NCBI GenBank assembly: GCA_034638255.1
Contig: JAWPGT010000054.1
Span: 1-64,000, forward strand
Direction of reading: 5' to 3'
Length of the DNA: 64,000 nucleotides
Origin: Coprinus comatus
Lineage: Eukaryota; Basidiomycota; Agaricomycetes; Agaricales; Agaricaceae
Notes under the pieces: model-generated
Told to the model about the DNA's origin: nothing
Database searches by the model: none
What the model saw: the letters and a program-made list of their open reading frames with translations, nothing else
Shown here: positions 12,284 to 21,811 of the stretch, piece after piece
How the letters are laid out: each line of letters starts with the position of its first letter
Position numbering within the stretch: position 1 is the stretch's first letter
Translations under genes and position numbers: made by a program

Positions 12284-14570
12284 ATGTCAACCCCTCCCAC
12301 ATTGAATGTCGACAACCAGCCCTCACTTCTTGTGGGGGATGAGACTTACGCTCTCCGAAATCCTCTCAAGGATATCCAGCCCATACATTCTAGAGCTGGT
12401 AGGCTCACCGACGCCGAGAAAATGACTCGTGCCCTCCGTGCTGGAAAAAAAGTAGAGATCAAAGCTGCTTATAATGAAGAAATCCGGGAGTTGCATTGTC
12501 TATGCAAGGCAAGAATCCACGAATTATCTGCAAAATATAAGAAGAAAGAAAGGGATGTTCGCAGTCATGTTTACTATGTTAGGAATGTCAGGCCGAAGAG
12601 AAAGGTCAATCTCTTTAACACTGAAGTCAGCCGCAAGGCTCGGGAACTTCGAGGTACGACATACTTGGATCATAATCATACAATTTTTTGAACTGATTTA
12701 TTTATTCATTTTAGCCAAAAATGTCGCCTTCACACTTGAGGAACTCCAGACCTCTGTCAAACAGGAACGCACAGACAGGACCCAGGTCCTTTCTAGGGAA
12801 GAGAAGCGGGAACTCATCAAGGATGTTGAAGATCACCACGAACTCATATCCTTTGGTACACGTGCAAACAACAAAAGCGCAGCTCAGGATGTTGCAATTA
12901 TTGGCAAGCACATTACTGAGGAAGTAAGTTCTTTTTGGTTACATCTTCTGACAAAGTGTGTACTCATTTTTTCTTAGTTAGCAAAGTTGAAGGAACGGTC
13001 GGGAGCAGCAAGCTTTGTTGCTATCACCCGTGGTCATGTCAATGACTCATTTTCTCCGACTTTCTTTGAGACTGCAAACTTGGATGGATTTTGCTCTCAA
13101 GGCCTTGGAGTTAATCAAACCGACATAACCAGTAGGATGGAATGCTGGGCTTCGGCTCGAAAAGGTATGGTCTAATATCATTATTACTTTTTACTAGACA
13201 TCGTAACATTAACAATGGACTTCGTCAGCTCCCCCACAAGCCAATACTCAGAAATTGTTATGCAAGCAATGTTCCTTGTTAATTATAACTGGTCTTCGTG
13301 AGTTAATAATATTCTCTTAATTGTTATTATATGTTGACCCCATGATATTATAGAAGGGCTCCTTGGTCAAAAAGATATTATGATGAACTATCGTAATTAT
13401 GATAAGGAAGTTATCATCAAATATGGTGTTCGTTTGGTTGGTTGGCCAACTGATATCACATTCCAAAACCCATCCAGTCTGAAAGTCGACCCTCTCCACA
13501 AGATTCATGATCTCTTGAAATCAGGCAACATGTACTGGGAACGGTTAACTCAAGAGGAGATAAAGAATCACAAGAGACGGTTGGATGGGATTACTGCAAG
13601 TGGAGGAACTGTGGGGGTTCCACGTAAGGAGCGATCAGACAAGAATAAGAAGAGGGTCGAGGGTAAAACCTCTCAAGGTGTAGCTGGGCAATTGCCTCCT
13701 TCATTCGCCAGCAATGAATTCATTGAGTCGTCGGATGAGTCGGACAGTGAGGAGGGTACTCAAAACTTAGGTAAGCCTTAACCGTGAAGATCATATATCA
13801 TTTTATTTACTTCATGATTCATTTCCTATCTGCACAGATTCTAACACCATGAGCAACACCCTCGCCATCCAATCCGAGGTTACTGCACCTCAAAACTCAG
13901 GTAAGCTAAACTCTGAGGATCGCATGATTTGTATTGAATTCATTTCCAGTTGGTGTAGATTCCATTTCCAACACCATGGATGACATTGTCACTGAATCCG
14001 AGGGTGCTGAGAAAAACTCAGGTAAGCACAACTCTGAGGATTTGACATATTTTTAATTCATTTCTAGTTGGTACAGATTCCAACTTCGCTATGAACATCG
14101 ACAACGACACCACCGTCAACGCCAATGGGAACTCAGGTAAGCACTCAGTCCTACCAAGTCCAACAAGGCCCGAGGATTGCATCACTATATTGATTTCATT
14201 TGTCAGATTCTACTGCCATGAAGATTGTTGACGAATTAGCTGCCCATGAGGGTGATCAAAATTTAGGTAATTCGACCTTGAGAATCATTAAGTGTCCATA
14301 TTAAATTTTCACTTGACAGGCTCCACCATTAACATCTCCAACTGTACCACTGCAATTAATAGGATGGGTATCGAGGACGTTCCAACTTCAACTGCATCCC
14401 CTGAGGACATTCCGACTCCAACTTCTGCATCCCCCGAGGACGTTCCAACTTCAACTGTGTCTCCCAATGACACTGATTGGGTCATGGTTGATACTATGGT
14501 TGTAGATGATTCTTTGAGTGGCCGTCGTAGTGGTCGTCTCAATGGTAAACGGGTTCGTGTACATTACTAA
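12284..14570 (+). CDS. KDZ-borne accessory protein, 10 exons, 582 aa, with tandem exon array
   Basis: Exons 12284-12653, 12715-12923, 12978-13164, 13229-13297, 13354-13770, 13838-13900, 13959-14021, 14077-14136, 14207-14266 and 14320-14570 splice in phase to 582 codons plus stop. The N-terminal ~200 residues are Lys/Arg-rich and helical (RPKRKVNLFNTEVSRKAREL, then a TLEELQ segment), weakly reminiscent of an HMG-box layout. A small Cys pair (LLCKQCSLL) follows. The core has KYGVRLVGWPTDITFQNPS, a motif I associate with uncharacterised proteins in basidiomycete mobile elements (memory, not a search). A Lys-rich segment and an acidic ESSDESDSEEG follow. Exons 6-9 are 60 or 63 nt, all phase 1-1, each encoding DS...M...NS or NL units. 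The last exon holds an internal SPEDVPTST-like repeat. Function unknown; a DNA- or chromatin-binding partner of the transposase is my guess. Confidence 0.8.
13838..14266 (+). repeat. Tandem exon-intron modules, about 120 bp period, four copies
   Basis: Exons start at 13838, 13959, 14077 and 14207 (spacing 121, 118, 130). Exons are 63, 63, 60 and 60 nt. Each begins ATTC after the acceptor and ends near AACTCAG or ATTTAG before GTAAG, and introns share the words 'ctgaggat' and 'ttcatttc'. All four are symmetric phase 1-1, so copies can be gained, lost or skipped without changing frame. Confidence 0.85.
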
Positions 14571-14864
14571 TCCATCAGCTTTATTTCTCCGGTCAATGTT
14601 ATAGTAGATTCTCTTTTTTCTTGTTGCAATGACCTCGTTGCTGTCGTTTTTTTGTTGTTGTTGTACATATGATTGACTGCTAAATATATTTTATGCGATG
14701 TGATCTAGTTTAAACTGTCATCTGTCAAGGAACTCTAACAGTTGTCAATCCCACTGACAGCAGCAGCCATCATGATGAGGATTTCAGAGTATGTAGTGAC
14801 GGATTCCAGACAAGTGGTCTTTGGAAGGGGTCTGAAAAGTCCATTATTAATGAAAGTGATGTGG
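14571..14864. other. KDZ interior, 3' of the accessory gene
   Basis: Short spacer between the accessory gene stop and the right TIR; probable 3' UTR. No further feature seen. Confidence 0.55.
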
Positions 14865-15701
14865 GGTTGAGAAGTGGCACAGCACGGGTACCTAGTAGCC
14901 TCGGACTGAGTACTGAGTCCGAACTCCGAGGTGACTTCAGACTTGCCTGATTCTCACTGGTGTCGAGGTGACCTTGAAAGCTTGAGTCACCATCAGCGGA
15001 GCCCGGGCATTTGTTGGAAATTCAAACTTGCCTGATTCTCACCGACAACCAGTGACACCAGGAAGTGATGTCAAACTGTCAAACTATGGTGTCTGGGGGG
15101 CAACTCGAACTTTCGTGTTGCCATTACTGCTGCACCAGACATTTTTTTTACCGAGTGCTTGCTGACTGGAAATGTTTGTTCCAGTATGTTCTGGTGATAG
15201 CACTAGTTTACTCAATACTCATTCTTGAATCCGTTCTCATACTACTTGTATACCAACTTGAAAAGAAAAAAAAACAGAATTCATTCACATGGTATCTACC
15301 CAGTGTTGCGTTGTGTAAATAATGAATAAAACATATATATAACATGCCAAACATAAGAAAACATACCAGAGGATAGTCAAGACATATCTGTGCCAACTAT
15401 TGTGCAGTTGACAGCAATTGCCAACACATCACGGAATGATGATCAAAAATAACATGAGGTTGAAGAATCAATGCAACATTGATCCCCATCATCGACAATT
15501 GATTGACAATTGAGAGAAACATATAGTACACGTGATTCTATGCAAGCCCACGGTTTGCATACATATAAATTTATACAAAGGTTTTTGGATAGTCAAGGTC
15601 TTTTCAGATGACCGAAAATTGAAAAAATGGACTCATATTAGACTGGTTGGTGTCTGAAACCAGCCAGTCTAATATGACTGCCAGTCTGGGAGCGACAGGT
15701 G
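14865..15701. repeat. Right terminal inverted repeat of the KDZ element (about 837 bp)
   Basis: Inverted copy of 4512-5276, near-identical over most of its length. It differs mainly by about 75 extra bases around 15425-15500, absent from the left copy. It carries the same hairpin near the outer end (15630-15676) and the same paired GTGAGAATCAGGCAAG-type direct repeats in inverse orientation. Confidence 0.9.
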
Positions 15702-15709
15702 AGGTAGAC
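15702..15709. repeat. Right 8 bp target-site duplication of the KDZ transposon
   Basis: AGGTAGAC, identical to 4504-4511. The duplicated target lies only 26 bp inside the right end of the outer TIR element. Confidence 0.9.
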
Positions 15710-15735
15710 CCAAGCAAATGCGCGATTTCCTGATG

Positions 15736-16742
15736 CAGTTGGTGGCAATGCATTTTATTGCATACTAAACACGACTGAGTGTTTCAATCCCAGCGGTTCT
15801 CATTCTCAGGACTTGGGCAGCTTGGGGAGGTGGTCGCAAGCTAGGGTATTATCTGCTCGTTGCATTCTCCTCAACTGTTATAGCGGCATTCGTAGCTGTG
15901 GGTTTTTATCTGCGTATTGCAGAACGTACGTACAAGTCACAATCATTCTGATTTGGTTTGTTCATCCTCTAATGATATCATTATACTGTAGACCGCGCTT
16001 CACCAACCCCTAATTTCTTGGGGTGCATTGTGATTGGAAACAAGGAAATACTCTCAGTAGCCTACATTGTTACTATGGTATATCAGTTGGGTATGTTCAA
16101 CACTCTCTCTATAATTTATCAAGGATCTTCCTCTAAAAATATATAGGTCTTCTGATAATGATGATTATACAGAAAAGAGTCCAAGCCAGTGAGTAAATTA
16201 TCACAGCCCTAACGTATTTAATAATGGCAGGATCTCCTATGGTAGGCTGGCAAAGCCGAAGGTCTCCACTTATGACAATTGTATATCGGGATGGTAAGTA
16301 TGCTATGGATTTCTGAACTTCAATGATAGGTTGAAATATCCACATCTTAGGTGTGATTTACTATATATACCTCTTTGGTGAGTACCCGTATAGAATGATT
16401 GGGAACTTGGCAATTAATCAGTCTTGATTCTCTACTAGGCCTTCATCTCCTTGGTGTTACTATCATGCTAAAATTACCAGTAAGCTCTATATGATTATGT
16501 TCTCTCTAAATGATAATAGACAATAACTCCTTTCTACACCACTTTATCTAATTTAAATGCAATATAGTGAGACTACATCAATCTTCTGCTCCTGTATGTG
16601 TCATTACATCACCTCTTGTTGTTAACTACGCTACGATAATTTTCTCAACAGTGTTGTACGCGTGATGTATTCTGTGCTAGCGTGTAGGGTAGTGCTACAC
16701 ATCAGAGCACAAGTGAGTAGTAAGTCCCCAAGAGAGACGTAA
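15736..16742 (+). pseudogene. DUF6533 membrane protein copy A, 3' half
   Basis: Coding resumes after an acceptor just upstream of a VLILRTWAAWG segment, followed by GRKLGYYLLVAFSSTVIA and VGFYLRIAE (two membrane-spanning stretches). The next exons carry GCIVIGNKEILSVAYIVTMV, SPMVGWQSRRSPLMTIVYRDG-type and VIYYIYLFG blocks, then SVLACRVVLHIRAQV. Each has a counterpart in copy B. The phase left at 2539 fits the acceptor here, so without the insert the gene would read through. The C-terminus departs from copy B after RAQV and ends SSKSPRET with TAA at 16740-16742, matching the end of the Mam3-type gene at 640-672. I call it a pseudogene because the split is 13.2 kb; the coding parts look undamaged. 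Confidence 0.8.
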
Positions 16743-17389
16743 AAGAAATATTGTAGGATATGTTATACACACTGTGCATCCACTTGTAATTATTATTATG
16801 CTGTCTTCATGCTGAGCCCTTGAGGGACACTGAAAAGCAAGTTGCTCACTAGGGGTGCCTGTGCGAGGGCCCGGTGTTGTCACAACCCCAAGAGTACACC
16901 ATTCATGAAGAATGGCAGAGCTTTACTGGTGAACATGGTGGGATAAAACTAAGGAGAAAATTTACACTGGTCTTGTATTAAATACTACTACCTGTTTCCC
17001 ACACAGCCATGAGGCTGGCTCCACAACACCTCGCTCGTATGGCCTGTTAGGTAAAGGGCATTGGAGAATGGACATAAAAGAACAATTGTCAGGCTCTTAC
17101 TTGTCCCTTCTATGAATATGTGTATTCAGTAAGGTTGGCTGAGTTATAAGATGGTCTAACATCTTATATATATTTCTGGAATTCATACGACACTGGGAAT
17201 GTCACTACAATACTCACTGGTAATGGGTTCCTTCATCACAATTAGAGGATAGAATAATAAGTAAGACCACTACCAAATAAAAGATTTACTCTACTATCAC
17301 ATAACGGAAACTTTCTTGGGCTGTATTGAATATTTTCATTCAGCCATTGGCAAACTGGAAACAGTCAGCAGAGAATGACCATCCTATTG
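16743..17389. other. Intergenic DNA between convergent DUF6533 copies A and B
   Basis: The two 3' ends face each other here. The first ~90 bp resemble the 3' UTR of the Mam3-type gene at 660-760. No other feature seen. Confidence 0.55.
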
Positions 17390-19057
17390 CTAAGTCACAA
17401 TGAATTCCTTGCTCTTCCTGACTTGCTCACACACATCTCTCACTTGTGCTCTGATGTGTAGCACAACTCTACATGCTAGTACAGAATATACCACACGAAC
17501 AACTCTGATGATGTAAATCAGTCAGCTAATAACGAGCCTAAGATGATGACACACTATACATACAGAAGTGGAAGATTAATGTAATTTTCCTACATGTATT
17601 GTATTAAATTAAGAAATAGAGTTAGTATCTTGGTAGAACCCCAGAAAACACAACCATGTATAGCTTACTGGAAGTTTTAGCATGAGAATAATACTGAGTA
17701 GATGAAGGCCTGGATATTGATCAATTGATAAGCACCCACTTGTGTTTAAGGGGTACTCACTGAAAAGATACATATAATAAATTACACCTAAGTTTGTGTA
17801 AGTATCTCGGTTTATGCCATTGCCAACTTTGTGTCCATGACAACTGATGAGTCTATGATTACTTACCATCTCGATATACAACTGCCATAAGTGGACTTAA
17901 GCTTCGTTTACTTTTATCTACAGAAATCCCATCAATATCTGTAGCACTAATATATGCAATTGATGTAACTGACTTGCTTGGATTTTCTGTATGACCATCA
18001 TCAACAAAAGACCTTTTTAAACTTATTATTAGGAAAACTCAGATTCCTTGATTGGTAACTGACTCGAGTGAGATTAACATACCCAATTCATATGCCATAA
18101 TAAAACTATAGGCTCCAGACATTATGGAGTTGTTACCCTTCACAATACATCCTAATAAATAAGGAGCAGGTGAAACGTGGTCTACAATGACATGAGTAAA
18201 CCAAATAATCATAATCGCAATTTATACGTACATTCCGCAGTACGCAGATAAAATCCCACAGATACAAGTACTGCTATGACAGTTGAGGAGAATGCAGCAA
18301 GTAGATAATACCCTAATTTATGACCTTTCCCCCAAACTACCCAAGTTCTAAGAACAAGAATTACTTGTGTTGAAAGATGAAGTCCTTCAGTTTTCAAATT
18401 CATAAAAATCTGGTGCGGTGTCACTCACCATCTGCAAAAGCTGTTGCACTGATAAACATCCCTACAAATAAATTAAGAATCATTGTCAGTAGAATCCTGA
18501 GCAGGTCCAATGAGACAAGAAGACTCACAAGCTGCAGTCTCATATAATTGTTTGCATGTTGAATATGGAAGCAAGAATCCAAATTGATCTAAATATTTCG
18601 GAAAATAAATTAAGACAATGTGGTGTAGTAGTACATAGTAAAAACTTACGATACAATACAATGGATGTATCAATGAAAGGCAAGTAATGTGTCAGAAGGT
18701 ACACTGCCTTCATGAAGCTCCATTCTGATGCCCAAACTAGCAAAACTTCCATCTCAAAGGTCAAAAGCCAATCAAAAGCCTAACTCCAAGTTAGCCAGGT
18801 TGCCAAAAAGTTCCTTGTAAGATATCGGTGAAACTCACCATTATAGTCACACCAGCAACTTCATAGAAGTATGTCAAGTTCAACTATGTGTTCTTACTTG
18901 TATTGTTGACAGATGTTACACACCATTGCAATACTGAAGCAAAATACAATGGGACAGTTAGTGTTGACCTGTATTATGTAGATCATTGAAGGCCACTTAC
19001 ATTGATCTGTTTTGACATCTCAACACCAATGACAAGTTGTTGCAGGATTGAGGTCAT
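17390..19057 (-). CDS. DUF6533-type membrane protein copy B
   Basis: This appears to be the intact paralogue of copy A, in opposite orientation. It starts at ATG 19057 (MTSILQQLVIGVEMSKQIN) and ends at TAG 17390 after VRDVCEQVRKSKEFIVT. Exons encode, in order, a TFEMEVLLVWASEWSFMKAV block, PFIDTS, DQFGFLLPYSTCKQLYE, FISATAFAD and VILVLRTWVVWG. These are followed by KLGYYLLAAFSSTVIAV, GCIVKGNNSIMSGAYSFIMA, SPLMAVVYRDG, GVIYYMYLF, LHLLSIILMLKLP and SVLACRVVLHIRAQV. Several hydrophobic segments fit a seven-helix-like topology; the family's role is unknown. About ten small exons are separated by short introns, and not every boundary was verified. High similarity to copy A suggests an inverted duplication before the transposon insertion. 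Confidence 0.75.
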
Positions 19058-20099
19058 TTTGTGTGACTTATACTGTTGTTATCAATGAAGAAGTTAAAGT
19101 TCTAGTGTAGAAAAGGGGTGATACCGCTTTACTGATTCACTATACTACCTAAAGGCTCTTCGGACCTATGTGGATAGCGCCTGGTGTAGTACTACAACTC
19201 AGAGGCTGTTCACTGATACTACTTGTTGCGGAAGCATCATCATGGTGTGTGTGATCAGATGTTTCAAACTTGTTAGTGGGATGACATAGCACGCATCATG
19301 AGGCTTACTACAAAAATAATGCTTACTTTGATTGATTGGACCAACTGTGATCAATTTGCATGATCATCAGTAACTGGGTATAAGTTATAACATGTGAGCT
19401 GGAGACCCAGACACTTACCAGCAGGCTGGGAAATTTAGCTTTATAGAGATACCAGGTCTCAGAATGGCATTGTCTATAACTCAAGTACTGGCCATATGAT
19501 TAACCACTGATCAATGCTCAAGCTCAAGCTCCACTTACTGTATATTGAATGAGAGTTTGTTATTCTACCATTGTAGTGGCTGAAAAAGAGAACTAGGATT
19601 GATCATGAGTTACTAATAGTACATACCGATAAGCTCAATACAAAGAAAATATAACAGAGTTGAAGTAGGAGCAGAATATGACCACCATGTGTTTGAATTC
19701 CAAATCATCAACTAGGTCTTCAACCTGTCTTATGCCATTCTATTTTCCACATCCCTTTCAGGATCAACACAGCGATCACGATCCAATCTATTTCCAATAC
19801 TAAAACCACTTCCCAAAGATTCCCAACGATTCCAATAACAAACCCCTCAATCTGCCCATCATCATGGCATCACCCGCACTGGCAGCTTCCTGCACAACTG
19901 GTTCAACTTGCAACTGAAACACCTCGGGTAAGGATGGTGCTAATTTTGATTAAGAAAGACATCTTTGTAATCTAGTGAGTACCTCCTTGTCATGATCTTT
20001 TGGCCAATGGTTTAGCATTGTTGCCATTATTACTAATAGGGATTCACACTTACTTTCAAACATGTCTAGAGTGCCCATTGGGATACCAGGAAAGAATGG
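19058..20099. other. Intergenic DNA, no gene seen
   Basis: Promoter side of DUF6533 copy B and further AT-rich spacer. No RNA gene, repeat or credible coding region recognised. Confidence 0.5.
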
Positions 20100-20900
20100 G
20101 AATTCTACAGCAACGTCATTTTGGACAGACTGTTATGGTTGTAAGATATGTGTTACACTGCAACCCGTTGAGGACCAGTGGGATGTAACTTAGTAGTTCA
20201 AGGAGGTTTGTATCAACACTTACAGTGGCGATGACCGTCCAAACACCTTTGACACAGTTTTTAAGCAACCATTTGTCATTGTTGGTCCTGAGAAAACCAT
20301 CAACAGACTGTAAAAACTGTATCTTGAGGTTTAAGTTCAATGAGTTTGGGGGTTATTGATCACAGAGGATTATTACAAGACTCACCCGTCAATAGACACT
20401 GTGTCCCTTTCCTTGGTGATTGGACACCTCATTGATTGGCCTACCCATTCATCGTCCTATCTTTGCTTTGTCGTCGATACGGTGTTAATGATACAAATAA
20501 CTAACCTGAGAAGATGAAGAGGTACTCTGTTTCAACTCCAAAGGCCTATCTTCTTCACCATCAAACTCCAACAATCAAGTTTCATATCTGTTGAATCGCT
20601 TATCAAAAAGCATTTCGAAAGTTTCAATGTCACCAGAAGCACCATGAAAATCTTGAAGATAGTTATGAACCATGTTTGTGCATGAGCATCCCCACGGCAT
20701 ACCCAAGAGTCAAGACCACAAACGCGATATTTAGAAAAAAATCCAGGTGTAGTCTTCTTCTGGGGTACCTTTTTCTCTCTTATCTTTTGCCAATATTCTT
20801 CATCACTCTCTTGACTAAGTTGTTCCTTCCGCCATCTCACTACAGGAGTCCACCACTCATTGAATATTAGGCTAGCGATGATTGCTGCTTGAAGACAGAA
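20100..20900 (-). pseudogene. Decayed protein-coding remnant of unknown family
   Basis: On the minus strand a protein-like stretch runs from about 20880 (FNEWWTPVVRWRKEQL) through EEYWQKIREKKVPQKK and GLDSWVCRGDAHAQTW. It continues one frame over as FHGASGDIETF and KRFNRYE, down to about 20560. A second fragment (SVDGFLRTNNDKWLLKNC) lies at about 20190-20310. Frames shift and stops intervene, so it looks like a dead gene. I do not recognise the family. Spliced exons of a live gene cannot be fully excluded. Confidence 0.4.
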
Positions 20901-21543
20901 ATGTTGGATAAATCATGATAGATGGGATTTAAAGGGACATTGCTCTAACACCAAGGTTTGAAGAATGATCCATCCAAGTGTTGATTGGACCAATCAGGTC
21001 CATCTAGTAACCTATTTGACCACTCAGAGAGATAATGAGGGGAATGGAATTAGGCTAACCTCAACAGATAATGTAGATCTAGTACAAGAAGCATCCTTGA
21101 CTTTGTATATCTGGTAGGAGTCTGATGACGATGATCTATCAATGTGTCATTTACAATCTCAGAGGTCGAGGATGTATAAACACACTTAATGCCGTTTCTT
21201 GATCGTGCTGGTCATCTATATCCCTAGAAAAGACCATAAGCTTTGACATTAGGAAGCCAGCAATTGCCGTATTCTGTATGAGGACATTGTATGCTTGGTA
21301 ATACTAGGAGAGATTGTCTCGTTAATCTTGTTTGCACTTTTATAGCTTGGGGGAGTACCTAATTCCTTCATATGAGTTCGACGGAGGAATGTCAGTAGAA
21401 CTCCGTCATAAAGAGGTAGGCCTTCAAATCATGAGGGGTAAGTAGCCACAGCAAAATATAGAACAGCCAATCACGCATGAGTACGCCATGGCTATGATGG
21501 TACAAGCATACCCAAACCCCACAACGGGAAGACTTCCCTGCCG
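20901..21543. other. Intergenic DNA 5' of the copia insertion
   Basis: No feature recognised. It ends at the GCTAC target duplication. Confidence 0.5.
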
Positions 21544-21548
21544 GCTAC
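21544..21548. repeat. Target-site duplication GCTAC (left)
   Basis: GCTAC here and again at 27864-27868 brackets the two LTRs. Five-base duplications are typical of Ty1/copia integration. Confidence 0.88.
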
Positions 21549-21787
21549 TATTAAAACAAGAGCGTAGTGTGTTAAACATGGGTAGGTACGACTCTGGACT
21601 TACTGAGGGTGTTGGTTGTTAGTAGAAGAGGAACTAAAGTATATAATGCAGGAGAACAAGTTTATATACATATTTACAGTGGTCCGTGCGAGAATATACT
21701 AGGTCACATGATATACATCATGAAGATATATTCATCAAGCGTGATGCCATACGAGAATGTCATTGTAGAACTAATAATAGTTCAACA
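21549..21787 (-). repeat. 3' LTR of the copia element
   Basis: Matches the right LTR except for the terminal TG, which reads TA here, and a possible single-base indel. It ends in ...TTCAACA on the plus strand. An 80-95 codon open frame within it is a by-product. Confidence 0.9.
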
Positions 21788-21795
21788 CTCCCCTG
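21788..21795 (-). other. Polypurine tract of the copia element
   Basis: Read on the element's sense strand, CAGGGGAG immediately precedes the 3' LTR, the expected plus-strand primer position. Confidence 0.7.
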
Positions 21796-21811
21796 AATAC
21801 AAACATGGCAG

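Larger units (their letters stand above)
4512..15701. mobile_element. KDZ (Kyakuja-Dileera-Zisupton) DNA transposon, 11,190 bp, apparently complete
   Basis: Both termini begin CACCTGTCGCTCCCAGACTG when read inward, and long inverted repeats extend to about 5276 on the left and 14865 on the right. A perfect 8 bp duplication (AGGTAGAC) flanks the element. Inside are a KDZ transposase on the minus strand (5917-9455), an RNase H1 hybrid-binding-like protein on the minus strand (10666-about 12093), and a 10-exon gene on the plus strand (12284-14570). The last two are divergently arranged around a ~200 bp spacer. No TET/JBP-type dioxygenase, reported elsewhere in fungal KDZ elements, is seen. Ends, TSD and open coding regions suggest recent insertion and possibly a mobile copy. 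Confidence 0.93.
2540..15735. mobile_element. Outer TIR transposon (about 2 kb originally) carrying a nested KDZ element
   Basis: The two ends are imperfect inverted repeats. The left end reads CATCAGGATTTCGCGCAT followed by GTCCTTGG. The right end, reverse-complemented, reads CATCAGGAAATCGCGCAT followed by TTGCTTGG. Removing the inner KDZ element (4512-15701 plus one TSD copy) leaves roughly 2 kb with no evident coding capacity, so it looks non-autonomous. Both sub-ends are rich in CTTGG/CCAAG words (2556-2740 and 4380-4500). The flanks suggest only a 2 bp duplication (CA); superfamily is not assigned. It lies exactly at an exon-intron edge of the DUF6533 gene. Confidence 0.65.
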
